Assembly: GCA_014621425.1 (NCBI GenBank)
Contig: JAANBB010000080.1
Location: 1-64,000 of the forward strand
Direction: 5' to 3'
Source of the DNA: Cylindrodendrum hubeiense
Taxonomy: Eukaryota > Ascomycota > Sordariomycetes > Hypocreales > Nectriaceae
Length of the DNA stretch: 64,000 nucleotides
The position numbers were made by a program, and so were the translations under genes. Below, piece after piece: positions 20,977 through 34,255 of this stretch. Position 1 is the stretch's first letter, and each line of letters begins with the position of its first letter. A model generated the notes under the pieces. The model worked only from the letters and a program-made list of their open reading frames with translations. It did no database searches and was not told where the DNA came from.

Positions 20977-23558
20977 TCATGCAGCCGAGTCCTCCTTAGA
21001 GACGCTCTCTGCATCTTCTTTTTTATCTTCTTTTTTATTTTCCTTGGGGGTTTCCTTCACAGCGACATCCGCCTCATCTTCAACATTGGGGATTGCTGAT
21101 CCATTAATGGCCTCGGCCTTCGTTTCGGTCTCATCAGACTGATCCTTGGCGGTTTCAGTGGCTGTGGGAGGGGCCACCTCGGTGGTGATCGGCTCATCTT
21201 CTACCACGGGAGTCTCTTCGGACTTCTCGGGTACTTGAGTTGTGGGCTCAGACTCGGCAACCGCAATTGACTCTTCAATCTCGTTGTCAATCACATTTTG
21301 GACAGTAGCCTCTGGCTCATTGGCAGCTTCAGCCTCAGTTGACTCGTGCTCCTCTGCCACCGGCTCAATCGTCTCAGTCTCGATTGCTAGTTCCTCAAGT
21401 GTGGTCTCAGGTTGAATACCCTCCTCTTGCACAGGTTCGACTGCTTCCTCGGTAGACTCATCGTTGGCAGTCTCTTCCGCAACCTCTTCAATCAAAGCAT
21501 CCTCCTTCGGCTCTGGAATTGGGTCCAAATCAGCCTCCTTGGCCGACTCGGTAGCTTCTTCGGTGATGTCCGCCTTAGCAGGCTCCGCAACCGGTTCAGG
21601 GATCGACTTCGTGATCGGCTCTACAGCAGGCTCCGTGATCAACTCCACCGCCGGCTCAGGTGCAGACGCAGTGGAAACCTTGATGACTGGTGAAGGACTC
21701 GTTTCCTTGGAAGGAGCGTAATCCGACGGCACAGATGACTCGGCTTGCCTTCTTAAGGGCTTCTTCGCACTTCCTAGTCTCGAGTGGGTCTCCCGTTGAT
21801 GGTCAGATCCCGAGAGTGATGGTCGATTCGATGTTTTCCTTGGGGGAGTGACCGGGGCCTTTTCAGTCGTCTTTGATGAAGAGGACTGCGTGGGTCGCAT
21901 CATACGCGCCAGGAAACTTTCGTCAACAGGCGCATCCTTCTTGGCAGAGGTACCTTCGGGGCTTCCCTTCTTTGGAGGAGGACCCAAACTGGGCCTTGAG
22001 CGGCCGATAGTCGAGTTCTTACGTTTAACGGTTTTGGCGCCTGTGCTTGTTGTGGTCGAGACACTTGCCCTGCTAGGGGAACGTGCTGGGGGGTTGAGGT
22101 TGCTCACGCTGCCTGACTGCCGCAATTGCGTCTGCCGTGAGGACGCTCCCTTGGAGACCGATGACGCGGTAGGAGCCGTGAGAGAGGCCGGGAGATGGAC
22201 GGGCTTTGTGGGGGACTTGACTTTGGGTTTAATGAAGCCGGTCTCACTGGCCGTGGTCTTCAATGGCTGCGGCTTCTTGATAGCAGTGCTGGTGGTGGGC
22301 CGAGGGACAGAGGAGGCGGTCCTGGGCGCTGCTGGCTCCTTCTTTGCGACAGGCTTGGCGTGAGCCTTGGGAGCCGCATTCGATCCCGCCTTCGAAGTTG
22401 CGCTTGTGGGCGTCTTGATTACAGAAGGCGACTTTGATGGTGGCCGGATTGAGGAAGGTTTGGTCGAGATCGCGGCCGGGCGAGTCGTGGGCTTTTTGAC
22501 AGCAGGTGTCTTTGTTGGGATCCCTGAGGGGAGTTCTTTGGGCTTTTCCGTCTTCGCTTTGCCATTGACGGGTGTAGGAGCTGTTGCCGATTTAGGCGCC
22601 TTGGTTGGCGATTTCGGTGCCTTGGTTGGCGATTTCGGGGCGGGTTCAACGCGCAAGGAGACAGCTGGAGCCTCGGTAACCACGGGTGCAATTGGGGCCA
22701 CAGGAGCCACAGGAGCCACGGTAGCAACGGGGGTAATTGGAGCCACGGGGACCACGGGGGCTTCAGGAGTCTCAGGAGTCACGGGCTTCACGGGCTCCCA
22801 GGACTTCAGAGGCTTCACCTGGTCGACCTTCTTGGCTGGACTGGCGCTGCGCTTGCCTGGGCTGACGCTGCGCTTGTCTGGGCTGACGCTGCGCTTGTCA
22901 AAGACGGAGCCAGCCTCTTTGACAGCATCTTTGATTGCTGTCTCCTTGGCTGTGGTTTCGGCGGCCGGCGGTTGACGAGGCGACTCGGGGATTGTCTCGT
23001 GGACGAGAAGCTTGGGTGGTTTAATCGCTTCCTCTGAAGTCACGAGGGATCGATCTCCGCTCGTGGTGGAATCGGCGTCGGTCTCCATGCTTAACCTCCG
23101 CCTCGAGACGTTAGACTCGTGGCTGGGATCTCGTCGCAGGCCTATCCTGCCGTCCTTTTCAATGGCAACGAAATTGGTGCGGACTTTGGAGAGGGGTCTG
23201 GGGGACTCGGTTCCGGTGGCACCTGTGTAGGACAAAGGGTGAGAAATCAGTATTTGGCAAGCAAGCAAGACGGGAGCAAGGCGGGAGCAAGACGGGAGCA
23301 AGACGGGAGAAAGTGACGGTGTGCACCCCCTTGCATGGAGGGAGACACGACACGAGGTCATGAGGACGGAAAAAGCATCGACGGCGCACGCGTCGCGAGA
23401 GGCAGGCACGGCACGTCGAGGAATGCCTCTTGGGGCGGGTTGGTCGTACCTGGAGTTGGAGTGGGAGTGGACGCGCCAGACGAACGTCCTCGGTCGTCGG
23501 GAGGGCTGGTGTCGCCTTTGTTCTCGAACATGGCACGCAGGTTCCTGACTTGACTCAT
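20977..23558 (-). CDS. Pro/Ala/Glu-rich disordered protein with SPxK repeats
   Basis: Two exons on the minus strand: 23558-23450 and 23222-20977 (intron 227 nt), 784 aa. The N-terminus [20 protein letters not shown] and, after the splice, [20 protein letters not shown] are the only non-repetitive blocks and read like a conserved motif. The remainder is low complexity: [20 protein letters not shown] repeats, V/A/P-rich (PVAPI) repeats, APKSPTK repeats, a basic Ser/Thr/Pro-rich middle, and an acidic Glu/Ala C-terminal third ending [14 protein letters not shown]. No enzyme domain is visible. Basic SPxK stretches suggest a microtubule, chromatin or cortical scaffold, but that is only inference. 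An alternative ATG farther upstream in exon 2's frame lies inside the intron and was not used. Confidence 0.75.
23263..23310. repeat. GACGGGAGCAA 11-bp tandem repeat inside an intron
   Basis: Four copies of an 11-base unit, GA/GCGGGAGCAA, run head to tail within the 227-nt intron of the disordered-protein gene. Confidence 0.8.
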
Positions 23559-26500
23559 GGTGGCTGAGGATCCGGGAACGACAAGCTGAAAGGAGGAGAG
23601 GAGGAGAGGAGGGGGGTAGGTTCAGTCCGGGGGAGGACCTGGAGGCTGGCGGCCGTGGGATCCGCAGAGGTCGCGCCCAGCAGCAGAGCAAGAAAGTGAG
23701 GGCAAAGTTCGGGTGGGTGGTGATGGTGGAGGGATTGAGGACGGGTTGAGACGCTTGGTTATGAGCTTCAGGCGGCGGCGGCGGAGGGCCACAGGAGGCA
23801 CATGCCGCCGTGGAGTCGTGGGATAAGGCCAGCCTCCGTCAGTGAGTCCGTCGCAGGGCCCAGGGCTACCAGGGATCCAGGTACCTGGCGTCCACGGGGT
23901 ACTTTGCTGTGGAGGCCCTGCAGCGGGGGCCTAGCAGCACTCTGCACTTCAGGTGAGGTGGTAAAGGGCCGCGGAAGGGAACCTGCTGCGCTGTAGTGCT
24001 GTTCCAGAAAAATAAGGGGGCCCCCTAGGGGCGAACTTGTAGGTGGGGAGCTTTGGGCCTCTGGCGGGCACCCCAGGTACCTGGTGGACCCGTGCAACCT
24101 GATGCGGAGCGGACAGCAAAGAAAGTTGGGGCCGGGGGCACGCACGGGACGAAATGGCTGTGGAAGTCGGCAATGCCACGTATCGTGCTTGAGATGAGAT
24201 GCGCGCTTGATGTCGTGTAGAGGCATTGCTGACGAGAGCCATGTTCACTGCGTATTCTACTGGGTGTCGTGTAAGGAGGACCTCTGCACATGACCTGCGT
24301 ACCGATTCGAGCTGCTCGTACCTCGTACTCCCCTACCGACCTCTACACAGTACACAGGAGCTACTTTACGTACAAGCCACCAGCCATGTTCAAGGGGCTG
24401 GGCCACAAAGTGACAAGTATCCAGACCCGGCTTGGACTCGCGAACCAAGTGATGATGGGCAGCAGCCCAGTCAATCCAGGTAAATGAGATGCTCCCATTC
24501 TCCAGGGCCCATTGTACCCAAAGCAGACAAGGCATTATTACCGCGTGCCTCGATTCCGAGGCAGGCGACCGCCGGACCAGGTAGCTGGGCGGGACGGTAC
24601 CTCGTGTCCGCGCGAGCTCCTCCTGCGCACGCGGGTACCTCGACAAGCCTGGCAAGCCTGGGTCTTGTAATGACGATGGATGGGGCCAAGAGGGGGCGCC
24701 GGTATGCAATGAATGGTTCAAGCGTGCACGCCGTGGCCCATTGGCTCGCGCTGCTCTGGGCTGCTCTGGGCTGCTCTGAACGAGCCCATTCGAAATGAGG
24801 TCCCAGATGGATCCCGCCCGTCTAAGTCTAGCCAGCTAATTATCCTGAGGAAATCCCACCGCCGCGATGCCGCCCGCCATGCGGCCAACGTAGGCGAACG
24901 GCCAGGCAACGCGGATTGCCGAGCAGGTGGAACACCGCAACTGAGAGATTCCGGGGCGTCTTGTTGGCTGCTGCTGGCTGTTGTCTGGCTGCTGTCTGAC
25001 TGGTGCCTCAGCCTGAAGCGATGTGGTCCAAACGTCAAAGTCCATCCCGAAGCACTCGGCACGTTTGAGAAGCAAGCAGGCCCCTTATTACCGAAGGGTC
25101 ATGCATGATGCATGTCCAAAATAAGGACCTCGAATCAACGGCCGGGCCCTCATCTGCATTAGTCCTCGGACCTCCAGACCTGGATTAATTAGGTACCAAA
25201 GCAAGGCCCTGGGCGGCCAAAATGGACCTAAATGTCGTACAGGACGTCAAACTGGCAAGGGACCTTTTGACCTCAATGTACCACGTACTATGTGCCTAGA
25301 TCAAGCCGACGGGGCTGGTTCATCCGCCCTGGGTTCCGAGATCCTCTCATCTCCAGCAAGCGTCGCCCGGTTAATCGCCCCCCTTTTTGCATCCATGGCT
25401 CATCCACCCACCACCTCTCGTAAGGGGAATCTGCAGCAGGCCTACAACGGCTCGTTTTAAGTATGGAAGGTCTTCCGCCTATGGAAGCATAGGTTTCGAT
25501 TCACTCATTTCGGTGATTCTGAGCCAATCAAATACAGTGCAGTATCCTTACGCACACCATCTCCGACTTCACCACACCCTTCTTGCTGTCGACTTGTCCG
25601 GTTTCGTGAGGCACCTACAATACCGTCTCTGCTTTTATCTGGTTCTCCCAAATTGACTCTGCTTTGTCTCTCATCATATTTCTCCGCCATTCCAACGGCC
25701 ATTATCCACCTCGTCCCATCTGATCGGGTCTGGCGCGCAACATGTCACACATGAGAGTGCAATGTGCTCTCGCTCTCGCCGACGTCAGACATACTTGGTA
25801 CAAAGACATGTTTGGCAGATATGTTTGGTAGACATGCTTGGTAGATGCTTGGTAGACATGCTTGGCACACATGTTTTGTTTGACTTCACTTGGGCACCCT
25901 GCGGTTAGATCACTGAGACCGATCTGTTCGCCTCTGGATCTAAGGTCAACATCGTCGTACGTGTTGGGCACGGACAGCAGACCGGCTAAAATGATGGCTC
26001 TGAATCATGTGCGAGAAACCATTAAATGACGGCTGATTGGGACGATCTTTTGATTGAAGACCAGGCCCAGCCAAGTCGTGACTATTGCCCACTAACGAAA
26101 TTAGATGGGCTGACAGCGCAAGCGTGATGGCCTAAACGAGGTTATCCAGGTACCTGACTCCGGTGTACCGCTCTGGCGGTAGATGACGAGTAAGTAGAAT
26201 GACGAAACCACGAGAGCGAAATCGGGCGTGAGGGGAAGTGGTGTGACGCGGTGGGTGAAGCTTGACGTGTATGGAACTCGGGTCATATGTATGTACGTAC
26301 AACGCAGCTCAGCTCATATGAGCCCTGAGTCCGGGTCGGGGGACGAGCTAGAATAATCGAAATCCTCTATAAAAAATTAAAAATAAAGTGACCATATACA
26401 ATAAATGCGCAGCAAATTGTGGGAATTATTAGTAAAAGCCGCATTTCACTCAAGGTTCTATGAATGCCCGAAACCCAACTGCGCCGTGATGCTGAAGCTT

Positions 26501-26683
26501 GATCCCCTGGTCCGCCCATACAAACTGCCGACCGAGTTCAGTTAGCAGCCTTTTTCTTTTTTTTTTGGCCAACCCCGGAAATATCCACCACCCGCACAAC
26601 GACGCACGACTCCAAAGCTTAGCTCCGGTCCTCGGCACAGACAAAACTTCTGCAACCGCTCAACCACATCAATTGCGCCCACC
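23559..26683. other. 3.1-kb gene-poor region
   Basis: No open frame shows domain-like composition or plausible exon joins. It includes short GGGCTGCTCT repeats (about 24752-24778), a TTGGTAGACATGC repeat tract, and an AT-rich stretch near 26360-26430. It presumably carries the promoters of the flanking divergent genes. Confidence 0.45.
25787..25876. repeat. AGACATG(C/T)TTGGT degenerate tandem tract
   Basis: About six imperfect copies of a 12-16 base unit centred on AGACATGCTTGGT, with variants such as GATATGTTTGGT. It lies in a gene-poor region with no associated coding frame. Confidence 0.7.
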
Positions 26684-27810
<1,127 letters not shown>

Positions 27811-28174
27811 ATCGTCTTTGGGATGGTTGGGTCAAAACTACTGTGTAGCAAGTAAACTTGGAAAATAGATATCTTGTCAAAAATCGGAGAGTTGATTCTA
27901 GAGGAGATTGTATATTTTATACTGTCGGATCCTTCATCCGTCTCTTTTTCCGGTGCCATCATTACCGGGCTTCCTGGTTTTCATCCATTCTGACCCCGTC
28001 TATTGTGTCGTCAACATCTTGATGCCACTGTCTAGTGACTAGATGGCAATATGGTACAAAGTCGTACATCCATCTCGTACGTATTTTACAACATGGCGTC
28101 GTATGAAGAGTGCCTCTTCTCGCCTCCGCATCATCCAACGCGAGAGGCCATTTTTACTTCTACTCGTTAACCAT
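27811..28174. other. Convergent 3' flanks of LYS12 and MEF1
   Basis: 364 bp between stop codons, with no coding sequence recognised. Confidence 0.4.
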
Positions 28175-30700
28175 TTACTTGGTTCGCTTAGCCTCAAGCT
28201 CGGCCTGGTACTTGGCAACCAACTCCTTCCTATAAAACGGGTCAGTCATCTTGCTTCAATTGTTACTTCAGAGGGGAAAACATACTGCAGGTGAGGAGGA
28301 GCCGGGGCGTAGTGGCTGAACTCCATGCTGAACTCGCCCTTGCCCTGAGTGGCGGCACGAAGCTGCGAGCTGAAGCCAAACATGGCGTTCAGACTGCAGT
28401 CACAGATGAGAGTGAAATCTTCGCTTCCGACCTCAGTGTCGTGGATGGTAGCGTTTCGCTTGTTCATGAGCATCAGGATGTTGCCCTGGAACTCGTTGGG
28501 GGCGGTGATGGTAGTCTTCATGAGAGGCTCCAGGACCTGGCCACCAGCTTCGGGGAAGGCCTTGCGGAACGCCATCTGCGTGGCCAGGTTGAAAGAGTAA
28601 TCGGAAGAATCAGTGACGTGGGTAGCACCGTCGTTCACAATCATCTTGGCTCCAATAACTCGGTGTCCCAGAAGAGGACCCTTGTCAGTGACAGCCTCGA
28701 AACCCTTGGCACAGGCAGTGAGGAACTTGTCGGGGATATGGCCACCAACAACTTGGCTTTCGTAGTGGTTCTTGTCGGACTCGTCGTTGGGCTCGATCCA
28801 GCCAGCAACACGGGCGAAATCACCGGGGCCACCACTCTGTCGCTTGAAGATGAAGTCGTAGTCAGCGCGTCGGGAGATGGTCTCACGGTAGGCAACACGG
28901 GGCTGGCCAGTGGCACAGTCCGTCTTGTACTCTCGCCTCAAACGCTCGACGTAGACCTCAAGATGCAATTCACCCATACCGGAAATGATGGTCTCTTCAC
29001 TCTCAGCGTCGACATGGACACGGAAAGTGGGATCCTCACGCTGGAATCGGTTCATGGCTTTACTGAAGTTGTCGGCATCGCCGCTTCGCTTGGGGGTGAT
29101 AGAAAGCGACATGACGGCATCAGGAACGAACATGGACGACATGGTGTAGGGGAGGCCACCGTCAGTGAAGGTATCACCGGAAGCACAGTCGACGCCAAAG
29201 ACGGCGCAGATCTCGCCAGCTCCAACCTCGGCGACATCCTCCAACTCGTTGGAGTGCATGCGAACAATACGGGGAATTCGGACCTTCTTGTCGGTTCGGG
29301 AGTTGAACAGGTAGGTTCCCTTGCTCAGCTTGCCCTGGTAAACTCGGATGTAGGTGAGCTGTCCGTAGTTGTTCTCTTCGAGCTTGAAGGCAAGACCAAC
29401 GAAGGGCAGGGAGTTGTAGGGAACCAGTTGCACAGACTTTTCATTCTGAGTCTTGTCGAGAGCCATGTTTTCGATATCAGCGGGGTTCGGGAGATAGTCG
29501 CAGACAGCGTCAAGCATCGGCTGCACACCCTTGTCGGCGAGGGCAGAGCCCATCATGACGGCGGTGAATTTTCGGGCAATGGTAGAGCGGCGAATAGCGT
29601 CCTTGATTTGCTGGTTGGTGGGCTCCTGCTCATCGAGGAAGAGCTCGGCCATCTCATCGTCGACGTCGGCAAGCTTCTCAATGAGTTCCTGTCGCTTCTC
29701 CTTGGCGAGTTCCTGAAGAGGGCCGGGAATCTGATCGGTAGTGCGAACCTTGGTACCACGGGGACCCTCAAAGTACATAGCCTGCATGTTGATCAGATCC
29801 ACAACACCCTGGAACTCGTCTTCAGCACCAATGGGGATCTGGATGGCGGCGGCGGGGAACTTGAGTTTGCTGTTGATCTGCTCGACGGCCTTCCAGGGGT
29901 TGGCACCCATTCGGTCCATCTTGTTGATAAAGGAGAGGCGGGGGACGTTGTAGCGCTTCATCTGTCGGTCGACGGTGATGGTCTGGGACTGCACACCGCT
30001 AACGGCGCACAGAATCATGACAGCACCATCAAGGACTCGCAGGGCTCGCTCGACCTCAATAGTGAAGTCAATGTGACCAGGCGTGTCAATCAAGTTGAAG
30101 TGATAGGTTTCCTCTTTGCCGTCTTCCAGTTTTTTCCAGTCACAGAAGGTCGCAGCCGACTGAATGGTGATACCCTTTTCCCTTTCGAGGTCCATAGAAT
30201 CCATCTTAGCTCCGACGGCATCCTTGCCTCGAACCTCGTGGATCGCTGCGATTCGGCCGGTGTAGAACAGAACTCGCTCAGTAACAGTCGTCTTGCCACT
30301 GTCGATGTGTGCCTGTCGGTTTGGGTCAGTGGGTGGCGACATTGCGTGGTTTGAGGGACCGTACAGCAATACCGATGTTGCGGACTCGGGACAGGCGATG
30401 AGCCTCCGCGGGATCCATGTTGGCAGCGACATTTTCGATGGTCAAGCTTGCGGCATCCTGCTGGGCCTTCTTCAGGCTATCGAGGAGCAAGTTAGCAACA
30501 GGTCGGGTCGGTCGAGGGCATTGGGACCCTTACGCTTCCTGCGCAGCGCTGGGACGCAGCAGGGTCTGGCTGAAGGCTCGGCGGGATTCCAAGGCGGGAA
30601 CAGTAATAGCGACATTAATTTGGCGGCTGCCACAGCTGATCTGCTGGGCGCCTGACAGCAGACGGCAATTGAGCCATCTGGCGACCCCAGATGCCCTCAT
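28175..30700 (-). CDS. mef1: Mitochondrial elongation factor G1
   Basis: Four exons on the minus strand: 30700-30534, 30476-30365, 30312-28286 and 28229-28175 (introns 57, 52 and 56 nt), 786 aa. The first exon encodes an Arg-rich, acid-poor presequence ([17 protein letters not shown]...[17 protein letters not shown]). Splicing into exon 3 restores [14 protein letters not shown] (G1, about residues 90-103). DTPGHIDFT (G3) and NKMDRMG (G4) follow, then EF-G domains II-V, ending [20 protein letters not shown]. It catalyses ribosomal translocation in mitochondria. Without the first two exons the enzyme would lack its P-loop, so this model is preferred over the uninterrupted frame. Confidence 0.95.
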
Positions 30701-31189
30701 TGTGCAGTATTAGACTCCGACAAGGACGATGCGGGAGATGGTTGCTAATTCTCCGTGGCCCATTGGGAAACTTTTTTCATCGGGATTGGCAGTAATCGCG
30801 CCCGCACGTGCATCCGCGTCCCCTAGACTAACACCCAATTAATCCCTCCGACGTCCCCATCCATCCCCTGTCACGAAATATATGAGGCCACAAATGCAGA
30901 GATCGGTGTTTCAATCTTTGATCGATTTAGGGAATCTTCAGCACGGTCCCGTGTCTGTGTCAATAGGTATCTAACTCCTCTCCTCTATGAAACAGGCAGT
31001 GTCTATCTCGTCTCATCGTCATTGGTATTTTTAAGGCCAATACGTCCCATAGCCGGTTCTGTGCCAACGCCCTGATCCATGAATGCGCCCGCCAAAAAGA
31101 TCAGCCCATGTCAATCCCTGTCAAAACTCCAAATGCTCCCGCTCCATGATTTAATGCAGAAAATGATACAGTGAATCTCTCCAAACCCG
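30701..31189. other. MEF1 upstream and protease 3' flank
   Basis: 489 bp, no gene seen. The MEF1 promoter should lie near 30700-30900. Confidence 0.4.
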
Positions 31190-32694
31190 TTACACCAGAT
31201 TGCTCGAGAAGGCACCGCCTCCTACAAGCATGAATGCTATAGTAATACTCGCAACTAGCAGGCTTGAGCCACAGGGGGTCAGAGACGATGCGGCGCTGTC
31301 GCTGTCGGTCTCTGCCTGGAATCCGTCGGCTGCGGATAGGTCGGTGCTGGTGGCCGAAGAACCCTTGGTTGTTTGGTTCTGGTTTGGTGCCGCCGTGGAT
31401 GACGGGATGGTGGCACCCTTGCTTTCGAACGCAACGATGTTGCTCGCAGTAGCGTTGAAATCCGTCTGGGCCAACCCGATCTCGTTGTTCACCAAGTCAT
31501 ACACGACATAGGCGGAGCGGAGAAAGGTGTTGCCCAACAGGTATACGGTACTGGTGTAGTTCTGGATGCCAAACTCGCAGACGAGCTCGCCTTTGTACGT
31601 TCCCGACGAAAATTCCGGTTGGTTTCCGTTGGTAAGGTCAACAACTAACTCATCCATCGATACGACGATTTCGGCGCCGTCTGAACCACCAAATCCAAAG
31701 GTGAAGTTACCCTCGTGGGTTGCGTAGGAACAGGGCAATACTGCCAGGCCGTAGTTCGCGTCGTAGTATGCTCCAACTTCGTCCCACACCCGAGACGCCA
31801 GGGCTTCGGGAATGTAGCTCAGCGTTGTCCCGGAATCAAGAACGGCGTCGATCGGAAGTTCGTCGGATGAGAGTGTGTCGGTACCACTGGAGCTGGAGGC
31901 GATGAGGGAGGTCATGGCCACTGTGAAATGGGTATAGACCTTCTTGGTGGGCTGGACGTCGAGACGAGTCAATTTGCCAGTGTATTTTTCTGTGTCAATT
32001 CCACCAAAGAGAATGCTTCCGGAATTGGCGTCGAGGTCGTTGAGCCAAAGGCTGTAGGCGATAGTGTTGATGTAGCCTGAGTCGTACATGGCGATGGGCA
32101 AATTGGGGTAAGTCTCATCCGCGGTGTCTACGGATACCTCGTTGATGGCATATCCAACACCCATCAGGCCAAACGCGATATTCGTCTTCAGGCCCAGGCC
32201 CATGGTTAGGTTCTTGATAGTGGCTCCTCCCATATCCAAATCATCTTCAAAATAGTCGCCTTTGGCGTAGCTTTCGTCGACATAGCTAATGGCGAATAGG
32301 TTGGATCCGACATCTTCGAATGAGCTGGACTCATCAGGATCATCTAGATAGCTGGTCAGCGAAATGTGAGAAATACGGGATGTGGGGGCTGCTTACAGGT
32401 TCCCAGCGTGCACCCTCCGTTTTCACAAATAGAGGCATTGGAATACGGGACCCAGATGTCACTACTTCCAGTGTCCAACAAAAGGGTGAGATTTTGAGCC
32501 GGCGAACCGATTTCGACGGTTGCAAAGTAGCCTCCCTTCCTCCTCTTGTTATCAATGACCTCCTCCAACGTCTCGGAACGACGGACCAGGTCGTTGTCGA
32601 CGTCGCGGTGTTGGATGTCCCATTGAATGACCTGGGCTTGCGCCACCACGGGCCAGATCGAGACCAATGAAGCGCTGAAAAGCCACGCCTTCAT
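31190..32694 (-). CDS. Secreted, probably GPI-anchored aspartic protease
   Basis: Two exons on the minus strand: 32694-32397 and 32343-31190 (53-nt intron), 483 aa. Signal peptide residues 1-20 (MKAWLFSASLVSIWPVVAQA). The two catalytic motifs are LLLDTGSSDIW (Asp74) and AVLDSGTTLSY (Asp269), with a flap-like region between. A Ser/Thr-rich spacer and a C-terminal hydrophobic tail (SLLVASITIAFMLVGGGAF) preceded by small residues fit a GPI-anchor signal. This architecture is that of yapsin/candidapepsin-like (family A1) enzymes, acting at the plasma membrane or cell wall. The N-terminal region between the signal and the catalytic core (with RR and KRRK) may be a short propeptide. Confidence 0.92.
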
Positions 32695-34255
32695 GGCACC
32701 GAACTAGCGACCAGCGTTGCCGGGCCTCAGCTCAACTCAAAAGGTTCAGGTGGGACAGCTCAAGAAAATAGTCGAGTAAGTGAGAGTCGAGCTTGTTTCG
32801 CCATAAAACAGAATGGGCCAAAAGGATTGTGTCACTAGTTGGTAGTTTGTGGTTTGGTCGATTCAAAAACCGTGTGACGCTGCAACAGCCGCCTGTAGTG
32901 AGGTGCAGTAAGTGGTTCTGAAGGATGTCTCAGGACAGGACAGGGAAGACGGGAGTGTGGGAGAGAAAACCCAACGGGAGGACGGCGGTGGAGCATGGGA
33001 GAGGATTGGAAGGAGCGCAAGGGAACCGGGGATGCAGAATACAAAAGCACGGAATTGGAGCCCGCAGGGTCAGAAAAAAACGGTTCGACGAGAGAGCAAA
33101 GAACAGGAGATGATGGGATGGGCTGGGATGGAAGGATGGGAGGCAGGCCGCGCAAGCCAGTTCCCGCTGGTGACGACAGGACGCAGCCGCCAAAGGGGAC
33201 ATACGTACGTACGCAGGTCCTTCCGGTGCAGCGCCCACACACCCGGCGCACTATGCTGTGTACTGCTAGTGGCCGAGAGCCCGCGTGGACCCCTGGAAGT
33301 GGAGGGGTTGCGCTGCGTCGTCATCGCCAGTACCGGTCCCGGGGCGAGTCGGGCGTTTACTGGGGGTGCATTTCCGCGCCAGTCTGTCTAATGGGGTCGA
33401 CGGCATGAGTGCCCTACGATGTAGAGTGCCCTTGACGCAAGGGCGGGCGAGGCTTTGTGCTACAGTAGCACTAGAGGGCGGACGACGACTGCATCTCTTC
33501 GGGGGGCACTAGAAGATTGGCATTGAGGTTATTGATGTTGGTGCTGTGCAATCGGTCCATCGCTTCCATCGCTTCCATCGCATCCAGCCCAAATGCCCGC
33601 CGCCCTGGCCTTGTGCAGCCTCGGTCAGCCGCGAAAGGGGGAGTAAGACGACACACACGACCCTGCCTGCCACTGTGCAATACGTTGGTTCCACCTACAA
33701 GTTGGTATGCACTGGTGGAGTTGGTCGAGTCTACAGATTACCATAATCAACAAACAAATCCTTCAATGTTTCGAGTGCGCTCACAGCCACCAACAAACCC
33801 CCACAACTAACTAGGCTGTCAAGCAGTAGTCTGCACACACAGTCAAGACAGTCCCGTGTGCCAGCCAGTTCCGTCTTGCCCTACTTCCGCCTCCTAGCTC
33901 GTGAGTCGCCAAGAAATGATCCTCCCTCAGTGTCAGATTGGGTGGTCCCAGCGAGCCAGGGCCTGTCGCCGCCCGCCACTCACAGGCTGAGGCAACGTTA
34001 ATTGCGCCACGCTCCTGGGTCTCGACCCAATAATTTGAATCCGCCTCCACAAAGGCTGACGACGCCTCGGCCGAGACCTCTCCTACGCAGCACGTCTGTG
34101 CCGCCGATCCGCTGCTTTCCACGACGCTCCACATCCATCCAATCTTCTTTGACGCGCTGCCAATGTTTCATGTGCGACAATGCACTCTCATTGCGGGCAC
34201 CGCTCAAGGATGTCTGTCACTGTATGCCGCGCAGTGGGTGTTTGAGTGTTTCTAT
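32695..34255. other. Intergenic region, no gene recognised
   Basis: 1.56 kb upstream of the protease and 3' of the aminotransferase. Several overlapping frames (32912-33391, 32995-33408) are purine-rich and lack domains. A CTTCCATCG triplet repeat lies near 33557-33586. Confidence 0.45.

Noticed and set aside
20977..23691. Continuous 904-codon minus-strand frame as one exon
   Set aside because: The part upstream of 23222 in this frame is intron, including the 11-bp repeat. Splicing to the [13 protein letters not shown] exon gives a better start and a consistent GT-AG pair.
28291..30354. 687-codon open frame on the + strand
   Set aside because: It is the exact antisense of mitochondrial EF-G. 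The minus strand carries all EF-G motifs and consistent splice sites; the + strand product has no domain and arises from codon bias.
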